DNA of 9,802 nt, from positions 1 to 9,802 of the forward strand of contig CALMDF010000464.1 in assembly GCA_937864895.1 (NCBI GenBank). The letters are read 5' to 3'. This document shows, piece by piece, positions 5,786-9,802 of this stretch (positions within the stretch are counted from its first letter, which is position 1; each line of letters opens with the position of its first letter). The stretch is from an uncultured Holophagales bacterium. Lineage in GTDB: Bacteria > Acidobacteriota > Thermoanaerobaculia > UBA5066. The translations under genes and the position numbers were made by a program. Below the pieces are notes generated by a model. The model saw nothing but the letters and a program-made list of their open reading frames with translations. It was not told where the DNA came from and made no database searches.

Positions 5786-7612
5786 TTGGGCAAGGTCATC
5801 GGCATCGACCTCGGGACGACGAACTCCTGTTCCGCCGTCATCGAGCTCGGGGAGCCCCAGGTCGTCCCGAACCGGGAGGGGGCGCGGACGACGCCGTCCA
5901 TCGTCGCCTTCACCGAGGACGGGGAGCGGCTCGTAGGACAGATCGCCAAGCGGCAGGCGATCACGAATCCGACGCAGACGATCTACGCCGTCAAGAGGCT
6001 CATCGGCCGCAAGTGGGACGACGCCGAGATCCGCCACGCCCGGGAGCACCTCTCCTACCCGATCGTCCCCGCGCCGAACGGCGACGTGAAGATCCGGGTG
6101 AGAGACAGGGACTTCGCCTCCGAGGAGATCGCCGCCTTCGTCCTCCGCGAGATCAAGGAGTTCTGCGAGGAGGCGCTCGGCGAGGAGATCCGCGAGGCGA
6201 TCATCACCGTCCCGGCCTACTTCGACGACTCCCAGAGGCAGGCCACGCGGGACGCGGGCCGGATCGCCGGTCTCGAGGTCCTCAGGATCATCAACGAGCC
6301 CACCGCGGCATCGCTGGCCTACGGGCTGGAGCGGGGCCGGAAGAACGAGACTATCGCCGTCTACGACCTCGGCGGCGGGACGTTCGACATCTCGATCCTC
6401 AAGATCGACCAGGGGATGTTCGAGGTCCTCTCGACCTCGGGCGACACGTACCTCGGCGGAGAGGACTTCGACCGGGCCGTCATGGACTGGCTGCTGGCCG
6501 ACTTCCTCGTCCAGACCGGAATCGACCTCCGCCAGGACCGCCTCGCCCTCCAGCGCCTCAAGGAGGCGGCCGAGAAGGCGAAGTGCGAGCTGTCGACGAC
6601 GCAGGAGACGACGATCGGCCTGCCGTTCATCGCGTCCGACGCGGGCGGGCCGAAGCACATCAACCGGGTCCTGACCCGCGAGCAGTTCGAGGCCCTGGTG
6701 ACCGACCTCGTCGAACGGACGGCCGGGCCGTGCCGGAACGCGCTCGAGGCCGCGGGCCTCAGCGCCGACCAGGTCGACAACGTGATCCTCGTCGGGGGCC
6801 AGACCCGGACCCCGATGGTCCAGGCGAAGGTCGAGTCGATCTTCGGGAGGACGCCGAACCGCTCGATCAACCCGGACGAGGTCGTCGCCATCGGGGCTGC
6901 GATCCAGGCCGGGGTCCTGCAGGGGGAGATCAAGGACGTCGTCCTCCTCGACGTGACGCCGCTCTCCCTGGGCGTCGAGACGCACGGGGGGATCTTCGTC
7001 AAGGTCATCGAGCGGAACTCGACGATCCCGACGAAGAACTCGATGATCTTCACCACCGTCAGCGACAACCAGTCGACCGTCGAGATCCACGTCCTGCAGG
7101 GCGAGCGCGAGATCGCGCGCGAGAACAAGTCGCTCGGCAAGTTCGAGCTCGTCGGCATCCCTCCCGCCGCGCGCGGCGTCCCCCAGATCGAGGTCACGTT
7201 CGCTATCGACTCCTCGGGGATCGTCAACGTCTCGGCCCGCGACATGGCGACCGGGCGCGCGCAGGGGGTCCAGATCAACCCCGCCGGCGGCCTTTCGCAG
7301 GACGAGATCGCCCAGATCATCGAGGAAGCCGAGCTGAACAAGCAGGTTGACAACAAGCGCAAGGCGGTGCGGCAGCTCAAGAACAAGCTGGAGGGGCAGA
7401 TCGCCGGCAACGAGCGCGTCTTCCGCGAGTTCGGAAAGCTCCTCGGCGCCGACGAGCGCGACCGGATCGCGCGGACGCTTCAGCATGCCCGCGAGGTCCT
7501 GACGGCCGAAGAGCGGGGGGAGATCGACAACGCCCTCCTCGACATGCAGGGAGTCTCGCGGCTCCTGACGGCAGCGATGCTCTACAAGAGCGAAAAGACC
7601 GAGAAGGAATAG
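5786..7612 (+). CDS. dnaK: Hsp70 chaperone DnaK, tail-less with divergent lid
   Basis: 608 residues, starting at TTG. DnaK is the cytosolic ATP-driven Hsp70 that holds and refolds exposed hydrophobic segments with DnaJ and GrpE. The ATPase domain (1-383) has GIDLGTTNS (6-14), Lys70, [18 protein letters not shown] (141-158), [12 protein letters not shown] (170-181), DLGGGTFD with Thr199, and [10 protein letters not shown] (334-343). The segment around residues 78-100 is the insert found in Gram-negative Hsp70s. The linker is [12 protein letters not shown] (385-396) and the beta substrate-binding domain runs to about 500. The helical lid (502-600) is complete in length but its sequence ([19 protein letters not shown]) lacks the usual NQAD...Y..EK pattern of standard DnaKs. 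The protein ends at SEKTEKE, without the ~30-residue disordered acidic tail ending in an EEV-like motif. It lies 26 bp after grpE and 16 bp before dnaJ, so it is probably cotranscribed. The Hsp70 assignment is certain; a divergent subfamily is inference. Confidence 0.98.
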   Translation: MGKVIGIDLGTTNSCSAVIELGEPQVVPNREGARTTPSIVAFTEDGERLVGQIAKRQAITNPTQTIYAVKRLIGRKWDDAEIRHAREHLSYPIVPAPNGDVKIRVRDRDFASEEIAAFVLREIKEFCEEALGEEIREAIITVPAYFDDSQRQATRDAGRIAGLEVLRIINEPTAASLAYGLERGRKNETIAVYDLGGGTFDISILKIDQGMFEVLSTSGDTYLGGEDFDRAVMDWLLADFLVQTGIDLRQDRLALQRLKEAAEKAKCELSTTQETTIGLPFIASDAGGPKHINRVLTREQFEALVTDLVERTAGPCRNALEAAGLSADQVDNVILVGGQTRTPMVQAKVESIFGRTPNRSINPDEVVAIGAAIQAGVLQGEIKDVVLLDVTPLSLGVETHGGIFVKVIERNSTIPTKNSMIFTTVSDNQSTVEIHVLQGEREIARENKSLGKFELVGIPPAARGVPQIEVTFAIDSSGIVNVSARDMATGRAQGVQINPAGGLSQDEIAQIIEEAELNKQVDNKRKAVRQLKNKLEGQIAGNERVFREFGKLLGADERDRIARTLQHAREVLTAEERGEIDNALLDMQGVSRLLTAAMLYKSEKTEKE

Positions 7613-7628
7613 TCTCGAAAGGCCCCAG

Positions 7629-8747
7629 GTGAGCACGACATCCCGCGACCTCTACGAGGTCCTCGGCGTCGCCCGTGACGCCACGACGGACCAGATCAAG
7701 TCGGCCTACCGGAAGATGGCGCTCAAGCACCATCCCGACCGCAACCCGGGCAACTCCGAGGCCGAGCACAGGTTCCGCGAGGCGGCCGAGGCCTATGCCG
7801 TCCTCTCCGACTCCGAGAAGCGGGCCCGGTACGATCGCTTCGGCCACGAGGGGGTCAGGGGCGGGACCGGGGGCTTCGACCCGAACGCGTTCGTCGACTT
7901 CGCCGACATCCTCGGGGACTTCTTCGGGTTCGGCGTCGGCGGCGGAAGGCGCGGCCGGCAGGCCCCGGGCGAGGACCTGCGCGCGGATCTCACCCTGACG
8001 TTCGAGGAGGCGGCCTTCGGCGTCGAGAAGAGCCTCCCGATGCGCCGCTACGAGCGCTGCGACGGCTGTCACGGCACCGGCGGGAAGGGGGGGAGCGGGA
8101 CCGTCACGTGCGGCGTCTGCCGCGGGAGGGGACGGGTCCAGTTCCGCCAGGGGTTCTTCGCCATGGAGCGCCCCTGCCCCGAGTGCCAGGGGGCTGGCGA
8201 GAAGCTGAAGGACCCCTGTCACGACTGCAGGGGAGAGGGACGGACGGTCCGCGAGCGTACGTTGACGATCGCGATCCCCGCCGGGGTGGACACCGGCGCC
8301 CGGCTGCGGCTCTCGGGCGAGGGGAACCACGGGAAGGCCGGGGGGCACCCCGGGGACCTCTACGTCGTCCTCTCGGTGGAAGAGCACGAGCAGTTCCGCC
8401 GCGAGGGGTACGACGTCATCCTTCCCTGGACGATTCCGTACACGACGGCCGCGCTGGGCGGCAGCTGCCGGGTGCCGTCGCTCCACGGCGAGGAGGAGCT
8501 CGAGATCCCCTCCGGCACCACGCCGGGGAGGGTCTTCACTCTCCGCGGCAAGGGGATTCCGCGGGTGGACGGCCGGGGGCGCGGCGACCAGCACGTCGTC
8601 GTGACGATCCGGGTCCCGAAAAAGCTCTCCTCGGAGCAGAAGAAGGCCGTCCAGAAGCTCGCCGAGGCGCTCCACGAGGAGCCGGGCTGCCCGACGCGCG
8701 AAGAGAAGGGCTTCCTCGAGAAGCTCCGGAACTTCTTCTCCGCCTGA
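7629..8747 (+). CDS. dnaJ: Hsp40 co-chaperone DnaJ (type I)
   Basis: 372 residues with all domains of a type I J-protein. The J domain (about 7-71) has HPD at 35-37, which triggers DnaK ATP hydrolysis. A Gly/Phe-rich segment follows (77-110). The zinc-binding cysteine-rich domain has four CxxCxGxG repeats with Cys pairs at 144/147, 161/164, 183/186 and 197/200, all intact. The C-terminal substrate-binding domains include [13 protein letters not shown] (223-235), GGHPGDLYV (238-246) and the second half with [12 protein letters not shown] (301-312). The start is GTG at 7629 with GAAAGG six bases upstream; the next residues [10 protein letters not shown] fit the family N-terminus. It lies 16 bp after dnaK and 7 bp before prmA. 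Confidence 0.97.
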   Translation: MSTTSRDLYEVLGVARDATTDQIKSAYRKMALKHHPDRNPGNSEAEHRFREAAEAYAVLSDSEKRARYDRFGHEGVRGGTGGFDPNAFVDFADILGDFFGFGVGGGRRGRQAPGEDLRADLTLTFEEAAFGVEKSLPMRRYERCDGCHGTGGKGGSGTVTCGVCRGRGRVQFRQGFFAMERPCPECQGAGEKLKDPCHDCRGEGRTVRERTLTIAIPAGVDTGARLRLSGEGNHGKAGGHPGDLYVVLSVEEHEQFRREGYDVILPWTIPYTTAALGGSCRVPSLHGEEELEIPSGTTPGRVFTLRGKGIPRVDGRGRGDQHVVVTIRVPKKLSSEQKKAVQKLAEALHEEPGCPTREEKGFLEKLRNFFSA

Positions 8748-8754
8748 GGTCACG

Positions 8755-9564
8755 ATGCCGGGTGCCGTCCGACTGACCCTTCCCGCCGCCGCCGAGCCGG
8801 GGCTCGAGGAGACTCTCGGAGGCCTCTTCGTGTCGTGGAGCCTCGGCGACGCGGGCGTGTCGCTCTGGGTCTCGGAAGGGGACGCCGACGAGGTCGTCGA
8901 GCTCCTCTCGGCGGCCGGCGTGACGATCCTGGGGAGGGACTTCGAGCCGGAGCGGGACTGGCTCGCGGAGGCGGCGGCCCTCCAGCGCGCGCTCGCCGTC
9001 GGCGGAATCGTCCTCGATCCCCACGACCCGCCGTCCGCCGAGCCCGGGTCCCGGAAGCGGGTCTTCCTTCCGGCGGAGAAGGCCTTCGGCACCGGCTCTC
9101 ACGAGTCGACGCGGCTCGCCCTCCGGCTGCTCCTCGCCGCGGTTCCCGCCGGAAGCGCGGTGCTCGACGCCGGGTGCGGCGCGGGCACCCTCGCCCTGGC
9201 CGCGCGCGTCGCCGGGGCCCGCCGCGCCCTCGGCTTCGACATCGACCTCGAGGCCCCGCTGGCCGCCCGCCTGAACGCCCGTCGAAACGGCATCGAGGGT
9301 TGCGCCTTCTGGGGCGGTGGCCTCGAGAGTCTCTCCACCGCCGCCCGATTCGACTTCGTCGTGGCAAACATGCTCCAGGAAGAGGTCGGTCCGCTCCTCT
9401 GCGGGCTGGCGGAGTCCCTAACCCCTGGAGGCCTCCTCGTCACCTCGGGCCAGCTCGTCGCGCGCGAGGAGGAGTTTCTCGGGCTGCTCGGGGCGGCCGG
9501 GTTCGAGCCGCGGCTCCTCGCCTCCGAGGGAGAGTGGCTCGGCACGCTCTCGGCGAGGCGTTGA
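8755..9564 (+). CDS. prmA: Ribosomal protein L11 methyltransferase PrmA
   Basis: 269 residues, shorter than the usual ~290-310. PrmA is a cytosolic SAM-dependent enzyme that trimethylates ribosomal protein L11. The N-terminal L11-recognition part (about 1-85) is compact but shows the linker-like DWLAEAAALQRALAVGGIVLDP (68-89). The methyltransferase domain has AFGTGSHEST (110-119), the SAM motif I VLDAGCGAGTLALAA (136-150), the acidic loop GFDIDLEA (160-167) followed by NARRNGI, and motif IV FDFVVANMLQEE (199-210). The C-terminus (SGQLVAREEEF, GEWLGTLSARR) is also typical. TGAGGT at 8745-8750 gives a ribosome binding site 4 bases before the ATG and overlaps the dnaJ stop. In B. subtilis the equivalent gene (yqeT) also follows dnaJ. 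Confidence 0.93.
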   Translation: MPGAVRLTLPAAAEPGLEETLGGLFVSWSLGDAGVSLWVSEGDADEVVELLSAAGVTILGRDFEPERDWLAEAAALQRALAVGGIVLDPHDPPSAEPGSRKRVFLPAEKAFGTGSHESTRLALRLLLAAVPAGSAVLDAGCGAGTLALAARVAGARRALGFDIDLEAPLAARLNARRNGIEGCAFWGGGLESLSTAARFDFVVANMLQEEVGPLLCGLAESLTPGGLLVTSGQLVAREEEFLGLLGAAGFEPRLLASEGEWLGTLSARR

Positions 9565-9802
9565 GCTCGCCCCCCCGTGTCCTCGTGCCCGGGGCACGTT
9601 TCGCCGCGGGAGAGACCGTCCTCCTCCCGGAGGCGGAAGCGAAGCACCTGAAAGTCTCCCGGGTCGGCCCCGGGGAGAGCCTCGTTCTCCTCGACGGGAC
9701 AGGGGGACGCGCCGAGGCGATCCTCTCGCCCGGCGGCCGCGCGACCGTCGTGAGCCGCCTCCTTCCCGCGCGGGGCACGGCGGCCCGGCGGGCGGAGGGC
9801 CC
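9561..9802 (+). CDS. rsmE: 16S rRNA m3U1498 methyltransferase RsmE (N-terminal part, cut by window end)
   Basis: Eighty codons of an open frame running off the window. RsmE methylates U1498 of 16S rRNA with a SPOUT-fold domain. Only its N-terminal PUA-like domain is present here: RVLVPGARFAAGETVLLPEAEAKHL (about 6-30), then HLKVSRVGPGESLVLLDGTGG (29-49), matching the family pattern of an aligned (R)FFV..., HL.VLR...GD...L.DG.G. The start is probably TTG at 9561, overlapping the prmA stop as TTGA with GAGG just upstream; a GTG at 9585 is an alternative but would cut into the conserved start. The catalytic domain is outside the window. Its place after prmA matches the B. subtilis dnaK operon (yqeU), which supports the call. 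Confidence 0.88.
   Translation, partial: MSSPPRVLVPGARFAAGETVLLPEAEAKHLKVSRVGPGESLVLLDGTGGRAEAILSPGGRATVVSRLLPARGTAARRAEG

Noticed and set aside
5399..7636. 745-codon open frame antisense to dnaK
   Set aside because: It mirrors the DnaK codons in GC-rich DNA, has low-complexity Asp/Leu/Arg-rich translation and no recognisable motif. DnaK on the plus strand is unquestionable.
7377..9092. 571-codon minus-strand frame opposite dnaJ and prmA
   Set aside because: It is a GC-driven shadow of two well-recognised plus-strand genes.
1..9802. CRISPR array, tRNA, rRNA, insertion sequence, toxin-antitoxin or defence system
   Set aside because: No spaced direct repeats, no tRNA-like clover, no transposase or terminal repeats, and almost every base is accounted for by the nine recognised genes.

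Overview
This window is about 9.8 kb of dense, very GC-rich bacterial chromosome (codon third positions are almost all G or C). It holds two divergent gene blocks separated by a 99-bp gap at about 3889-3987. The Gram-negative type of DnaK (with the N-terminal insert near residue 80), a lipoprotein murein transglycosylase and a MglA-type GTPase point to a GC-rich Gram-negative phylum such as Acidobacteriota or Myxococcota. That placement is inference and cannot be settled from sequence reading alone. Four of the nine genes appear to use GTG or TTG starts.

Left block, minus strand (3888 down to the window edge at 1). In order of transcription: a Rossmann/DUF2520 protein; a MglA-type Ras-like GTPase with an unusual 250-residue C-terminal extension; and a lipoprotein lytic transglycosylase of the MltD type with LysM repeats, whose 3' end lies outside the window. 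The GTPase and transglycosylase genes overlap by 4 bp (GTGA) and are probably translationally coupled. This suggests a link between a polarity or surface GTPase and cell-wall remodelling. Inside the GTPase gene, exactly at the junction between the GTPase core and the extension, is an uninterrupted run of 15 C on the coding strand. A one-base slip there would remove the C-terminal domain but leave the GTPase intact. This is the most interesting signal in the window.

Right block, plus strand (3988 to the window edge at 9802): hrcA-grpE-dnaK-dnaJ-prmA-rsmE. This is the same order as the classic class I heat-shock operon of Bacillus subtilis, with very short gaps or overlaps throughout. HrcA would repress the operon. 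GrpE, DnaK and DnaJ form the Hsp70 folding machine. PrmA and RsmE methylate ribosomal protein L11 and 16S rRNA. rsmE is cut by the window end. No CIRCE operator is visible, so the HrcA target here must be diverged or lie elsewhere. The DnaK has a TTG start, lacks the disordered acidic C-terminal tail and has a non-canonical lid, although it sits in the canonical operon.

No tRNA, rRNA, CRISPR array, insertion sequence or prophage signal was seen. Apart from the 99-bp divergent gap, no intergenic stretch exceeds 50 bp.
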